DNA of 64,000 nucleotides, taken from NCBI RefSeq assembly GCF_943192995.1, contig NZ_CALPCP010000007.1:1-64000 (forward strand), given 5' to 3'. The position numbers and the translations under genes were made by a program. The notes beneath the pieces are model-generated. The model was given only the letters and a program-made list of their open reading frames with translations, did not search any database and had not been told where the DNA came from. The stretch is from Flintibacter muris. GTDB lineage: Bacteria > Bacillota > Clostridia > Oscillospirales > Oscillospiraceae. Below are positions 1 to 7,934 of the stretch, piece by piece. How positions within the stretch are numbered: the stretch's first letter is position 1; each line of letters begins with the position of its first letter.

Positions 1-165
1 TCCTTTGAACAGGGACAGTTTGTCCTCACCGACCTGAACTCTACCTACGGCACCTTCCTGTCCAACGGCCAGCGGGTAGCCCCCAACAGCCCGGTGCGCC
101 TGCCCCCCAAGAGCTCCTTCTACCTGGGTGAGGCGGACAACACCGTCTATGTAGATCTGGAGTAA
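1..165 (+). CDS. FHA domain protein, C-terminal end (partial)
   Basis: The frame is open from the first base and ends at TAA 163-165, giving the last 54 residues of a protein. They contain the end of a forkhead-associated domain: LTDLNSTYGTFLSNGQRV is the typical N-S-T-Y-G-T-F loop that contacts phosphothreonine, followed by the last beta strands. The next gene starts three bases later and encodes a PP2C phosphatase, so the pair looks like part of a Ser/Thr phospho-signalling operon whose kinase may lie upstream. The N-terminus is outside the window, so the full architecture is unknown. Confidence 0.85.
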   Translation, partial: SFEQGQFVLTDLNSTYGTFLSNGQRVAPNSPVRLPPKSSFYLGEADNTVYVDLE

Positions 166-168
166 GCC

Positions 169-540
169 ATGAGACTATCTGCTTACTGCTATACCAATCA
201 GGGGGGCCGGGATCACAACGAGGACAGCGTGCGCTGCTGCGCCGAACAGGGAATTTTTGTCCTGGCCGACGGCCTGGGGGGCCACGGAAGGGGGGAGGTG
301 GCCTCCGCACTGGCGGCGGATGTCCTCTTTGAGGGCTGCGCCGTCCACCCCAGCCCCGAAGAGTTGATTGAGCTGTTCCAGAAGGCCAACGAGGCGGTGA
401 TAGAGGGCCAGAAGGTCCCCGGCCAGGAGGAGATGAAAACCACCGCCGTGGCCCTGTCCATCGGCGGGGACCGGGCGGTGTGGGGCCATGTGGGGGACTC
501 CCGGCTCTACCGTTTTTCCGGCGGGGCTCTGAGATTCTAA
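169..540 (+). pseudogene. PP2C-family Ser/Thr phosphatase, 3' half lost
   Basis: Reads 123 residues beginning MRLSAYCYTNQGGRDHNEDS. The early PP2C motifs are present: RDHNEDS, the metal-binding motif VLADGLGGHGRGEVAS and the GHVGDSRLYRF strand. Bacterial PP2C domains need about 240 residues, and everything after GDSRLYRFSGGALRF is missing, including the later metal-binding aspartates. At about 530-540 the sequence switches to an integrase fragment in another frame. The truncated product is very unlikely to be active. It starts three bases after the FHA gene, so the two were once co-transcribed. Confidence 0.85.
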
Positions 541-1036
541 AACACGCCGGATGCAAAAAGGTACGTTTCCACGACCTGCGGCATGTGTTCGCTGCCAATG
601 CTCTGGAGCACGGGATGGACATCAAGACTCTGTCCTCCGTCATCGGGCACGTCTCCAGCGCACAACGCTGAATGTCTACGCCCATGTCACCGATGATATG
701 CAGAGGCAAGCTGCCACAAAAATCGACCGGGGTATCAGCAAGGTGGAAGTAGCGGAGTCCACATCGATAGCAAAATCCATGCCCACGATGACCGATTTTC
801 GGCCTATCAGGGAGCGAAAGCGCCGATGGGGAACCGGGTCTCTCAGTAGAAATCAAAACGGTCAATGGGTTGGACGCTATACGATCACATTGCCAGATGG
901 AAGGTTGGAAACACGAAAGGTCCATGCCGACACTAAGTAGGAATGCGAAAGGCTACTGGCGGCAATGATAGCAGATTTGAAAGCGGAGGTGGCCGCTGAA
1001 AAGGAGCGGCTGAGGACAGAGAATAAGGCAAGCTGA
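530..1036 (+). pseudogene. Tyrosine recombinase (ICE-type integrase), 3' remnant
   Basis: Only the C-terminal part of a site-specific integrase remains. Residues typical of the catalytic core are visible: FHDLRHVFAANALEHG, the IGH motif and, in the next frame, TLNVYAHVTDDMQ with the nucleophilic Tyr. A single missing base near 660-662 shifts the frame between these blocks. Downstream is a C-terminal DNA-binding-type arm (GTGSLSRNQNGQWVGRYTI...) with an in-frame TAG at 938-940, after which the same frame continues ECERLLAAMIADLKAEVAAE to TGA 1034-1036. The lesions and missing N-terminus make it a dead relic of an integrative element. Confidence 0.8.
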
Positions 1037-1045
1037 ACAGCACAT

Positions 1046-1080
1046 AGCCCGCTGGGATACTCCCGGCGGGCTGGTTTTCT
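1046..1080 (+). terminator. Rho-independent terminator after the integrase remnant
   Basis: An inverted repeat AGCCCGC ... GCGGGCT (1046 to about 1072), with an inner GGGA/TCCC pair, is followed by GGTTTTCT. It lies ten bases after the integrase stop and would end plus-strand transcription from the element remnant. Confidence 0.6.
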
Positions 1081-1159
1081 CTGTCTGTGGGCAAATATGT
1101 GGTCAGAGGGTAAACGCCTTTGATGGACAGACGAAAGGGATAAATAAAGCGATTCTATC

Positions 1160-1206
1160 CAAAACAGCGATAGCAGAGAGGACAAAACTGTCCTCTCTGC
1201 TATCGC
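1160..1206 (-). terminator. Long hairpin, likely terminator of the minus-strand RraA/dehydrogenase unit
   Basis: A perfect 16-bp stem (1167-1182 with 1191-1206) encloses an 8-nt loop. On the minus strand it is followed by TGTTTT. It lies about 90 bases beyond the stop codon of the dehydrogenase at 1293. The rest of 1081-1292 shows no credible gene. Confidence 0.55.
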
Positions 1207-1292
1207 CCCTTTATAAGCTGTTTCACCGCCTTCCGCAACAAACATCTCATACAGAAATTGATACGCTGTAAACAAGAAAGAGACGGTAAGAA

Positions 1293-2252
1293 TTAAACCA
1301 GGTCCCGCAGTTCAGGAACAATAAACTTAGGAGTACGCCCGGAGAAGTAGTCGTCGATAGCCTGGGCGCAGACAATGGAAGAGCGGGTGGAGGCCTCCTT
1401 TGTGGCGCCGCCGATGTGGGGGGCCACCAGGACGTTCTCCATATTCAGCAGGGGATTGTTCAGGTCGAAGGGCTCCTGCTCCACCGTGTCCAGTCCGGCG
1501 CCGGCGATCTTTTTGGCCTCCAGGGCCCGGATCAGGGCAGGCTCGTCCACGATGGCTCCCCGGGCGGTGTTGATGAGGAAGGCGGTCTCCTTCATCAGGT
1601 CGAACTCCCGGTCGCTCACCGAGTGGGTGGTCTCCTTGGTAGCGGGGACGTGGAGGGAAACATAGTCGCTCTCTTTAAAAATCCGGTCCCGGTCCTCTAC
1701 CAGCTGAATGTACTCCGGGACCTCCCTGGCAAAGGGGTCGTAGGCTAGTACCTTCATGTCAAAGCCGTAGGCCGCTTTTTTTGCCACCAGCTTGCCGATG
1801 TTGCCTGTGCCAATCAGCCCTAAGGTCTTGCCCTCCAACTCAGTCTTTTGGATACCCATTTTGGCGTAACGGTAGTCCTCTTTGCATTGGGCCATGACCG
1901 CCTTAAAGCGCCGGGAGCAGTAGAGCATATAGAAGATGGCCAGCTCCGCCACCGAGATGGCGTTGGCACCGCCAGCGGTGGTGACCAGCACCTTGTTGCG
2001 CTGGGCTCCCTCCAGGTCCACGCCGTCATAGCCGGCGCCGTGGCGGGCAATGATCTTCAGCTTGGGGGCGGCGTCCAGAATCTTGCCGGTAATTTTGGCG
2101 GTACGGACAATCATGGCGTCGCAGTCGGGGATATCGGCCAGAATGGCCTCCTCAGTAAAGCCCTGACCGTCCACAACCTCAAAGCCGTGGTCCCGGAGAT
2201 AGGCGTAGCCCTCGGGCAGAATAGGCTGAGGCAAAAGAACTTTATAGCTCAT
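1293..2252 (-). CDS. D-2-hydroxyacid dehydrogenase (PGDH-like)
   Basis: 319 residues. NAD(P)-dependent oxidoreductase of the D-isomer 2-hydroxyacid family, interconverting a 2-hydroxyacid and a 2-oxoacid in the cytosol. The Rossmann motif GLIGTGNIGK lies in the middle. The family's catalytic Arg (INTARGA), Glu (VEQEP) and His (APHIGG) are all visible. I chose the ATG at 2252 because a GGAG lies about ten bases before it; the ATG at 2261 nearly touches that site. It follows the RraA-like gene by 29 bases and is co-directional. A second dehydrogenase of the same family is encoded at 7935-8912. The substrate cannot be read from sequence; 3-phosphoglycerate is less likely given the catabolic context. 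Confidence 0.85.
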   Translation of the reverse strand: MSYKVLLPQPILPEGYAYLRDHGFEVVDGQGFTEEAILADIPDCDAMIVRTAKITGKILDAAPKLKIIARHGAGYDGVDLEGAQRNKVLVTTAGGANAISVAELAIFYMLYCSRRFKAVMAQCKEDYRYAKMGIQKTELEGKTLGLIGTGNIGKLVAKKAAYGFDMKVLAYDPFAREVPEYIQLVEDRDRIFKESDYVSLHVPATKETTHSVSDREFDLMKETAFLINTARGAIVDEPALIRALEAKKIAGAGLDTVEQEPFDLNNPLLNMENVLVAPHIGGATKEASTRSSIVCAQAIDDYFSGRTPKFIVPELRDLV

Positions 2253-2281
2253 AGCAGTCATACTCCTTTCTGCTCCGGCGA

Positions 2282-2983
2282 TCAGGGCCGGTACACGTCA
2301 TCAATGATCTCGTAGCCCTTCTCCTCCAGAGCTTTCTCCACCCAGGCGCGGTTGGCGGTGCCGTTCTTGGCGGCGGCCAGCTTCTTCTCGTCGGCGGCCT
2401 GGAACTTTTTGGCGTCCTCCAGGATGGTCGCGGCATCCTGCCGGGGGATGACGATGATGCCGTCCGGATCGGCCAGGATAATGTCGCCGGGGTTGACGCT
2501 GATTCCGCCGCAGGAAATGGGCACGTTGATCTCGCCGGGACCCTCCTTGTAGGGGCCGCCGGGGGTAGTGCCGGTGCAGTAGACGGGGAAGTCCCACTTG
2601 CCGATTTCGTCGATGTCGCGGATAGGACCGTCCAGGATGATGCCGGCGATCTTCTTGGTGTAGCGCAGGTAGGCCATCATCACCTCGCCCATCAGGGCCC
2701 GGGTGGTATCCTCCTCATTGGAGACCACCAGCACATCCCCTTCACTGCACAGGTTCAGGGCGGCATGGAGGGTCAGGTTGTCCCCGGCCCGGCCCTTGAC
2801 GGTATAGGCGGGTCCCACCATCATCTGCTCCTTGGGGCTGCTCACCAGATGAATGCGGGGATTCATGGCGCAGCTGCGGTTCATCACGTCGGCGGTGTTG
2901 GAGGCCGGGATGGTCTTGAACTGGGCCATAATCTCAGGATTGGGCATCTCACGCTTGAGATAGATTCTTTTCCCAACGGACAT
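2282..2983 (-). CDS. RraA-like aldolase/decarboxylase family protein
   Basis: 233 residues starting MSVGKRIYLKREMPNPEIM; the ATG at 2981-2983 has GAGGAGGA seven bases upstream. The RraA fold is recognisable from ILDGPIRDIDEI, PVYCTGTTPGGP and ILADPDGIIVIP. Members of this family in gene clusters like this one are usually metal-dependent 4-hydroxy-4-methyl-2-oxoglutarate-type aldolases or oxaloacetate decarboxylases; the RNase E inhibitor role belongs to enterobacterial RraA and is unlikely here. It is divergent from a LysR regulator and in an operon with a hydroxyacid dehydrogenase, suggesting dehydrogenation and C-C cleavage of an imported hydroxy-acid. Confidence 0.8.
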   Translation of the reverse strand: MSVGKRIYLKREMPNPEIMAQFKTIPASNTADVMNRSCAMNPRIHLVSSPKEQMMVGPAYTVKGRAGDNLTLHAALNLCSEGDVLVVSNEEDTTRALMGEVMMAYLRYTKKIAGIILDGPIRDIDEIGKWDFPVYCTGTTPGGPYKEGPGEINVPISCGGISVNPGDIILADPDGIIVIPRQDAATILEDAKKFQAADEKKLAAAKNGTANRAWVEKALEEKGYEIIDDVYRP

Positions 2984-3122
2984 ATGTAATTCCTCCTCAA
3001 ATCTGATCGGTTTTGATGAAACCTCTTGTGTTTTCTGCGATTTCATATTAATATAAAACAATCCAAAAGTAAAACAGCGTTTTTTTAGATTGTTAACAAA
3101 AGAAATTTGTGGGGGTGTTCCC
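2984..3122. promoter_or_regulatory. Divergent promoter region, LysR gene / RraA-like gene
   Basis: This 139-base intergenic stretch is strikingly AT-rich compared with its neighbours and contains a dyad around TTTCATATTAATATAAAAC at about 3043-3061. LysR proteins usually bind such divergent regions (T-N11-A boxes), so it is the probable operator for both genes. Exact promoter elements are not clear enough to assign. Confidence 0.5.
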
Positions 3123-4079
3123 ATGGATCTCACCAGTCTGTACTACTTTTCCGAGCTGGCCAAAGACCTGCACATGACCCGCACCGCCAACCGGCTGTTC
3201 ATCTCCCAACAGACCCTGAGCAACCACATTCAGCGGCTGGAGGACTACTACGGCACCAAGCTGCTCTACCGCAAGCCCTCGCTCTCCCTGACCACCGCCG
3301 GGGAGTTTGTGCTGGGCTTTGCCAGCGTGGTCAGCAAGGAGGAAATTAATTTAAAGGATATTCTGTCCGATATCGCCCAGCAGGAACGGGGTGTTCTCCG
3401 CTTCGGGGCCAGCAGCTTGCGGCTGAATATGTGCCTGCCCGCCATTTTGCCTCAGTTTTCCTCCCGGTACCCCAATGTAGATATCCGGATCACAGACGCT
3501 GTCACCAAACAATTGGAGCCGCTGGTGCTGGACGGCTCCCTGGATTTTGCCATTACGCTCAACGATGAGGAATACCCCAAGCTGGTCACTCACCATCTGA
3601 TGGACGACCAGGTCTATCTCTGTGTAGCCGACTCTCTCCTCCAAAGGCATTATGGGGAGACGGCTGCGGCGCTGAAAGAGCAGGCGCTCCACGGGACCGA
3701 CGTCCGGGAATTCTCCCGGCTTCCCTTCTGCATTTTTAATAACCGCATGGGCCGGCAGATCAATCAATGCTTCGAGGCGGCCAACATTATCCCCCGCGCC
3801 TACATCACCAGCACCTATACCCAGATCGGGACCACGGCCTGCTTTCAGAGATTAGCCGCCTGCTTTATCTCTCAGATGAGCCTTGTCAGCCAGCAAAAGG
3901 ATATCCCCTCGGATATCAATATCTTTCCTTTGCATTACAAAGGACAGCCCCTGACCCAGAGGCTGTCCCTGATTCGGATGAAGGACCGCTATCTGTCCCA
4001 TTACTCCAAATTCTTTTTAGAGCTGATGTTTCAATACTTTGATGGTGTGGAGCATATCCGTTTGAATCAAATCGTGTAG
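3123..4079 (+). CDS. LysR-family transcriptional regulator (upstream copy)
   Basis: 318 residues, MDLTSLYYFSELAKDLHMTR... The N-terminal winged HTH (about residues 1-65) contains TANRLFISQQTLSNHIQRLE. The effector-binding domain fills the rest. Start chosen at 3123, after GGGGGTG; a further upstream in-frame start adds poor sequence. It is divergent from the RraA-like/dehydrogenase pair and convergent with tctA. A paralogue with closely similar HTH (NRLYITQQSLSGHIKRLE) sits at 10096-11061 at the other end of the cluster, so the two probably bracket and control one catabolic island. The inducer is unknown. Confidence 0.88.
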   Translation: MDLTSLYYFSELAKDLHMTRTANRLFISQQTLSNHIQRLEDYYGTKLLYRKPSLSLTTAGEFVLGFASVVSKEEINLKDILSDIAQQERGVLRFGASSLRLNMCLPAILPQFSSRYPNVDIRITDAVTKQLEPLVLDGSLDFAITLNDEEYPKLVTHHLMDDQVYLCVADSLLQRHYGETAAALKEQALHGTDVREFSRLPFCIFNNRMGRQINQCFEAANIIPRAYITSTYTQIGTTACFQRLAACFISQMSLVSQQKDIPSDINIFPLHYKGQPLTQRLSLIRMKDRYLSHYSKFFLELMFQYFDGVEHIRLNQIV

Positions 4080-4106
4080 CACAACTGTGTCACGCTCCGC
4101 TTTTCG

Positions 4107-5615
4107 TTACGCCTTGCGGCCCTTTACAGCCTTTATGGCACTCTGGATCGCGGGAACCACCACAGTGGCAACGATAAGGAGGATCAACACCAGGCTGGCC
4201 GGACGCTGCAGGTAGTAGAGCAGAATGGGCGTATCCTTTGCCATCAAAATGGCGTTCTTGAATCCCTGCTCACCAGTAGATTCCAGCAGCAGGCCCAAAA
4301 TAACGGGAGCGGTGGGCAAATCAGCTTTTTTACAGAGATAGCCGATCAGGCCAAAGACCAGCATCATATAGACATCGGAGATCCGGTTGTTGATGGAGTA
4401 AGACCCGATGGTGGACAGCACCACGATGACCGGGATCAGGATTGCGTCGGAGACCTTGGTGATTTTGATTACCTGGCGGCAGATGAGCATACCGATCAAG
4501 CCCATCAGGATATTCGCCGCAATAAAGCCGATGATGATCGTATAGGTCGTGGTCACGTTTTTGCCGAACATGGACTGGCCCGGCGTCAGGCCGTGCATGA
4601 TCAATGCGCCCAGCAGGACAGCCGCAACGGTGGAACCGGGGATGCCCAGGGTAATCAGCGGGATAATGGAGCCACCGGTGACGGCGTTGTTGGCCGTTTC
4701 AGAGGCGCAAATCGCCTCAATGGAGCCGTTACCAAATTCCTCGGGTTTTTTGGAGGCCTTTTTGGCCTGGCTGTAGGCGAACCACGCGCCAATGTCACCG
4801 CCGGCGCCGGGCAGGATTCCCACCACAATACCGATGATGGCGGAGCGGATGAAATTGGGCAGGTGGAGTATCATCTCCTTGGCAGCAGGCAGGAATTTAC
4901 CGTGCAGGGCGGACTCATCCACGGTCCGGTGCTCACCCCGCCGGAATGCGGCGTGCTGCTCACACAGCACCATGGCCTGGGAGATGGAAAACAGGCCAAT
5001 CAGCGCCGGAACAGTGGAAATGCCGGAGTACAGGCCCATATAGCCGAAGGTAAAGCGCAGCTGACCAGTGATAGTATCCGTGCCGATGGTGCCCAGGATC
5101 AGGCCGAACACGCCCATCAGGTAGCCCTTGACGGCGGAACCGCCTCCCAAGCCTCCGATGATGGACAGGCCCAGGATCACAATCAGAAAATACTCCGGGG
5201 CGCTGAACAGCAGCGTAACCTTCCCCAGCAAGGGGGCCAGCGTCAGCAGCGCCACACCGGACAGCGCGCCGCCGATCATGGAGGCCACTGTGGACATGCC
5301 CATGGCCTCCAGTCCCCGGCCCTTCTGGGTCAGCGCATAGCCGTCCCCGGCGGTGGCCGCGGAGGAGGGCGTGCCGGGGGTGTGAATCAGAATGGCTGTC
5401 AGGGAGCCGCCGTAGAACGCAGAGGTGTAGACCGCCATCATCATAGTAAACGCCGCATAGGGAGACATGGTATAAGTAATGGGGATCAGCAGGGAAATCG
5501 CCATGGTGGCATTCAGGCCGGGCAGCGCGCCGATGACCATTCCGCCCACAACGCCGACCACCAGAGCAATCAGGGACTCAAGGGAGAAGAAATTTGAAAA
5601 TACAGTCGTCCACAT
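4107..5615 (-). CDS. tctA: Tripartite tricarboxylate transporter, large permease TctA
   Basis: 502 residues, strongly hydrophobic throughout, fitting the roughly 12-TM TctA subunit. Family motifs include GALPGLNATMAISLL near residue 30 and LIHTPGTPSSAAT near residue 75. It starts at ATG 5615 behind GGGAGGTG. It forms a unit with the small permease TctB (19 bases upstream) and the binding protein TctC. TTT systems take up carboxylates such as citrate, tartrate or aromatic acids using an ion gradient. No substrate can be assigned; the enzymes around it point to a hydroxylated di- or tricarboxylate. Confidence 0.92.
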   Translation of the reverse strand: MWTTVFSNFFSLESLIALVVGVVGGMVIGALPGLNATMAISLLIPITYTMSPYAAFTMMMAVYTSAFYGGSLTAILIHTPGTPSSAATAGDGYALTQKGRGLEAMGMSTVASMIGGALSGVALLTLAPLLGKVTLLFSAPEYFLIVILGLSIIGGLGGGSAVKGYLMGVFGLILGTIGTDTITGQLRFTFGYMGLYSGISTVPALIGLFSISQAMVLCEQHAAFRRGEHRTVDESALHGKFLPAAKEMILHLPNFIRSAIIGIVVGILPGAGGDIGAWFAYSQAKKASKKPEEFGNGSIEAICASETANNAVTGGSIIPLITLGIPGSTVAAVLLGALIMHGLTPGQSMFGKNVTTTYTIIIGFIAANILMGLIGMLICRQVIKITKVSDAILIPVIVVLSTIGSYSINNRISDVYMMLVFGLIGYLCKKADLPTAPVILGLLLESTGEQGFKNAILMAKDTPILLYYLQRPASLVLILLIVATVVVPAIQSAIKAVKGRKA

Positions 5616-5633
5616 TTGATTTACACCTCCCGC

Positions 5634-6080
5634 TTACGGCATTTTTGTCTTCAGAATGAAGGTAAACAGCACATACAGGAACCCTACCAGCCCGCAGGGG
5701 ACTAAAATCATCGCCAGCTTATTGCGTGCGTAGTTAAACCACATCAGGCCGGCGGTAAACAGCAGAGACGGAATGATGAAGCCAACAAGATCCACCGCGA
5801 TGACATAAATAACGATGAACACAAATACCAAAAGAGGATACTTAATCTCTTCCCACTTCATATTTTTGAAGCGGGCCTCCCCTTTCTCTGCCGCCCGGGA
5901 GTCCCGGATTCCGTTGACCAGCATGGCTGTTGCCAACGCAGCGAAAATCAGAAGAATCAGGATGGGAAACTGCCTGGCCTCAGCGCTCTGCACTGTGAGC
6001 GCATGGAAGATCAGAAACGCGCTCAGGGCCAAAAGAAGAATCGCAATGATAATGTCTTGGCTCCAGCTTTTTTTCTTCAT
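5634..6080 (-). CDS. tctB: Tripartite tricarboxylate transporter, small permease TctB
   Basis: 148 residues with four predicted hydrophobic segments (about residues 10-28, 38-60, 80-108 and 115-142), matching the size and layout of TctB. It starts MKKKSWSQDIIIAI. It lies between tctC and tctA with short gaps, so its partner is the TctA channel. TctB is the least conserved subunit, so the assignment rests partly on position. Confidence 0.85.
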   Translation of the reverse strand: MKKKSWSQDIIIAILLLALSAFLIFHALTVQSAEARQFPILILLIFAALATAMLVNGIRDSRAAEKGEARFKNMKWEEIKYPLLVFVFIVIYVIAVDLVGFIIPSLLFTAGLMWFNYARNKLAMILVPCGLVGFLYVLFTFILKTKMP

Positions 6081-6108
6081 AAAGGAGACCCACCTTTCTT
6101 AATCAACA

Positions 6109-6144
6109 GCGCCGCCGCAGGGGCAATGCGACATACGGCGGCGC
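6109..6144 (-). terminator. Intercistronic hairpin between tctC and tctB
   Basis: GCGCCGCCG at 6109-6117 pairs perfectly with CGGCGGCGC at 6136-6144. There is no T-run after it on the minus strand, so it is more likely an RNA-stabilising or attenuating stem protecting the tctC part of the message than a full stop. Confidence 0.5.
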
Positions 6145-6166
6145 TTCGCGGTGTCCGTTCCGAATC

Positions 6167-7180
6167 TTATTCCCAGCCCAGCTCAGGCTTCAGCGCAACC
6201 ACATCGGACTCCTGACCCCGCAGGAAAGAGAGGTAATCTTCGCCGTCCATATAGCTGACCATCAGGCCCAGCGCCTCCAGCTCAGCGATGTGGTCGGCGT
6301 CGTTGATGGCCTCGTTAAACGCCTTGACAATGGCCTCCTTGGTAGCGGCGTCCACGCCGGAGGGGAGGAAATAGCCGCGGGAGGGGGCGGAATAGACGGC
6401 ACCGAAGCCGGCCTCCTCCAGGGTGGGCACATCAGGCAGCACATCGATCCGCTTGTCATTGAACACACACAGCACGTCCAGCTCATCGTCGGCCAGGACG
6501 GAGGCAATGTCGTCGTAGGTGGCGGAGACAGCGTCCACCGTGCCGCCCAGCAGAGCGGCGTAGTTGTCAGACCAGCCGTTCTGGTGGACGGAGGTGAGGG
6601 TGGCGTCCGGGTTGGCGATGCCGGTCTCAATCACAGCGATGTGCTTGTTTCCGTTGGCGCCCACGTCGCCCACTGTCACACCGCCGGAGCTCTTGGCGGC
6701 CTCCATAAAGGCGCCGATGTCCGCATAGGCACCCTTGGCGCAGACCAGGACTCCGTAGTCAATCACCTCGTTGCAGATGAAGTCGAAGTCGTCCATGGTT
6801 TCCTTATGACCCTGGGAGGGGTCCAGATAGTCATAGAACAGGGCGGGGGTGTTGACCATAGCGATGGTCTGGCCGTCCTTGTCGGCGTGAAGCAGCTGGT
6901 CCCAGGCCATCCAGCCGTTGGCGCCAGTCACGTTCTGAATCACAAAGGTGCCCCCGGTCTTCTTCTCAAGATAGGTGGCCAGGGAACGGACCTCCAGGTC
7001 GGAGGAACCGCCGGCGCCGAAGCCGCACAGCAGGGTGACGGTCCCGTTAGGCCAGCTACCGCCGTTACCGTTGGCGGCACTGGGGTTGCTGCCGCCGCCG
7101 GGTGTGGAGGAATTTCCGCAGCCAGCCAGCAGGCTGACGCACATGGCGGCCGCAAGGATCAGAGCGCTGAGTTTTTTCAT
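6167..7180 (-). CDS. tctC: TctC/BUG-family substrate-binding lipoprotein
   Basis: 337 residues. The N-terminus MKKLSALILAAAMCVSLLAGCGN is a lipoprotein signal with lipobox LAGC, followed by a Gly/Ser/Asn-rich linker. The mature part has the BUG pattern (GTVTLLCGFGAGGSSDLEVR near residue 50; late motif VPTLEEAGF). In a Gram-positive it would be anchored outside the membrane and deliver substrate to TctAB. It is the first transporter gene in transcription order, consistent with the need for excess binding protein. Confidence 0.9.
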   Translation of the reverse strand: MKKLSALILAAAMCVSLLAGCGNSSTPGGGSNPSAANGNGGSWPNGTVTLLCGFGAGGSSDLEVRSLATYLEKKTGGTFVIQNVTGANGWMAWDQLLHADKDGQTIAMVNTPALFYDYLDPSQGHKETMDDFDFICNEVIDYGVLVCAKGAYADIGAFMEAAKSSGGVTVGDVGANGNKHIAVIETGIANPDATLTSVHQNGWSDNYAALLGGTVDAVSATYDDIASVLADDELDVLCVFNDKRIDVLPDVPTLEEAGFGAVYSAPSRGYFLPSGVDAATKEAIVKAFNEAINDADHIAELEALGLMVSYMDGEDYLSFLRGQESDVVALKPELGWE

Positions 7181-7231
7181 GGTAATTTCTCCTTTTTACT
7201 GTAATTTGATTTAAAAAACGTTTGCTTTCAA

Positions 7232-7795
7232 TCAATACTTTTCAAGCCCTTTGACTGAGCAATTGAATACAAAGATGTCCACCGTGCGCACAAAATCGGA
7301 TTCCAGCGTCTGGTAGGACCGTTCCCCCTCAAAGGAGTGGGTGGCAATCAGGTGGACGACATTGTCCGGAAGTCCGGCTTTGCCGGCAATCAGCGCGCCG
7401 GAGAGCGGGTGGCGCATCAGCTGGAAATTCTCGCTGTGAACGGCCCCGCCCTTTCCGTCCGGCACAAACTCGGTCAGCTTGCCGATGTCGTGAAGCAGGG
7501 CGCCCGCCACCACCACGTCCCGATCAAAGGGAATTCCGTGTCGGAGGTAATATTTTTTCATCTGGTCAAACTCCAGGATGCACATCTGGGTCACATCGGT
7601 CACGTGCTCGATCCAGCTCACATCACACCCCTTCCAGCTCAGGGTTACCGGCGCGCCGGCCAGGTTGGCCTCGTTCCAGCCCCCCTGCTCCATGGCCATG
7701 GCCATCGCTTTCTCTGAGCGTTCGCGCAGTTCCTTGTCCTCAATTTCTAAAAAAGCCGAAAACACTTGCTCCAAATAATTTCGATCCACCATCAT
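7232..7795 (-). CDS. HD-domain hydrolase of unknown substrate
   Basis: 187 residues. HD-superfamily residues are visible: an early His (SWIEHVTDV), the doublet LLHDIGKLTEF, His in RHPLSGALI and ATHSFEGE, and a late Asp in VRTVDIF. These coordinate metal in phosphohydrolases of this group. It begins at tandem ATGs (7795 and 7792) after GGGAGGAG. It sits between tctC and a D-2-hydroxyacid dehydrogenase on the same strand. A role in the carboxylate pathway is inferred only from position; it could equally be a nucleotide phosphohydrolase. Confidence 0.75.
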   Translation of the reverse strand: MMVDRNYLEQVFSAFLEIEDKELRERSEKAMAMAMEQGGWNEANLAGAPVTLSWKGCDVSWIEHVTDVTQMCILEFDQMKKYYLRHGIPFDRDVVVAGALLHDIGKLTEFVPDGKGGAVHSENFQLMRHPLSGALIAGKAGLPDNVVHLIATHSFEGERSYQTLESDFVRTVDIFVFNCSVKGLEKY

Positions 7796-7844
7796 TTCTC
7801 CTCCCAGCGTTTATTATCGTTTCTCCTCCCGGCGTTTATTGTCG
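7795..7844. repeat. Two tandem 25-bp units before the HD gene
   Basis: 7795-7819 and 7820-7844 match at 23 of 25 positions, and a third unit begins (TTTCTG) before diverging. Each unit contains the complement of a GGGAGGAGAAA ribosome-binding site, so the HD gene has a duplicated Shine-Dalgarno region. Confidence 0.8.
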
Positions 7845-7934
7845 TTTCTGTCTGGCTGCTACCTATTTTAATATAGCCCCACCCCAATGGCAAACAGAGT
7901 TTTTTAGGCTTCTTCACAAAATATTTTTGTGATT

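Noticed and set aside
1293-2252. Calling the dehydrogenase SerA (serine biosynthesis)
   Set aside because: It lacks a C-terminal ACT extension and lies in a catabolic cluster; the family also covers many other hydroxyacid enzymes.
2282-2983. Calling the RraA-like protein a regulator of RNase E
   Set aside because: RNase E is not typical of this lineage (RNase Y is present) and the genomic context is metabolic.
7795-7844. Tandem 25-bp units as a CRISPR fragment
   Set aside because: The units are contiguous with no spacers and only two are present.
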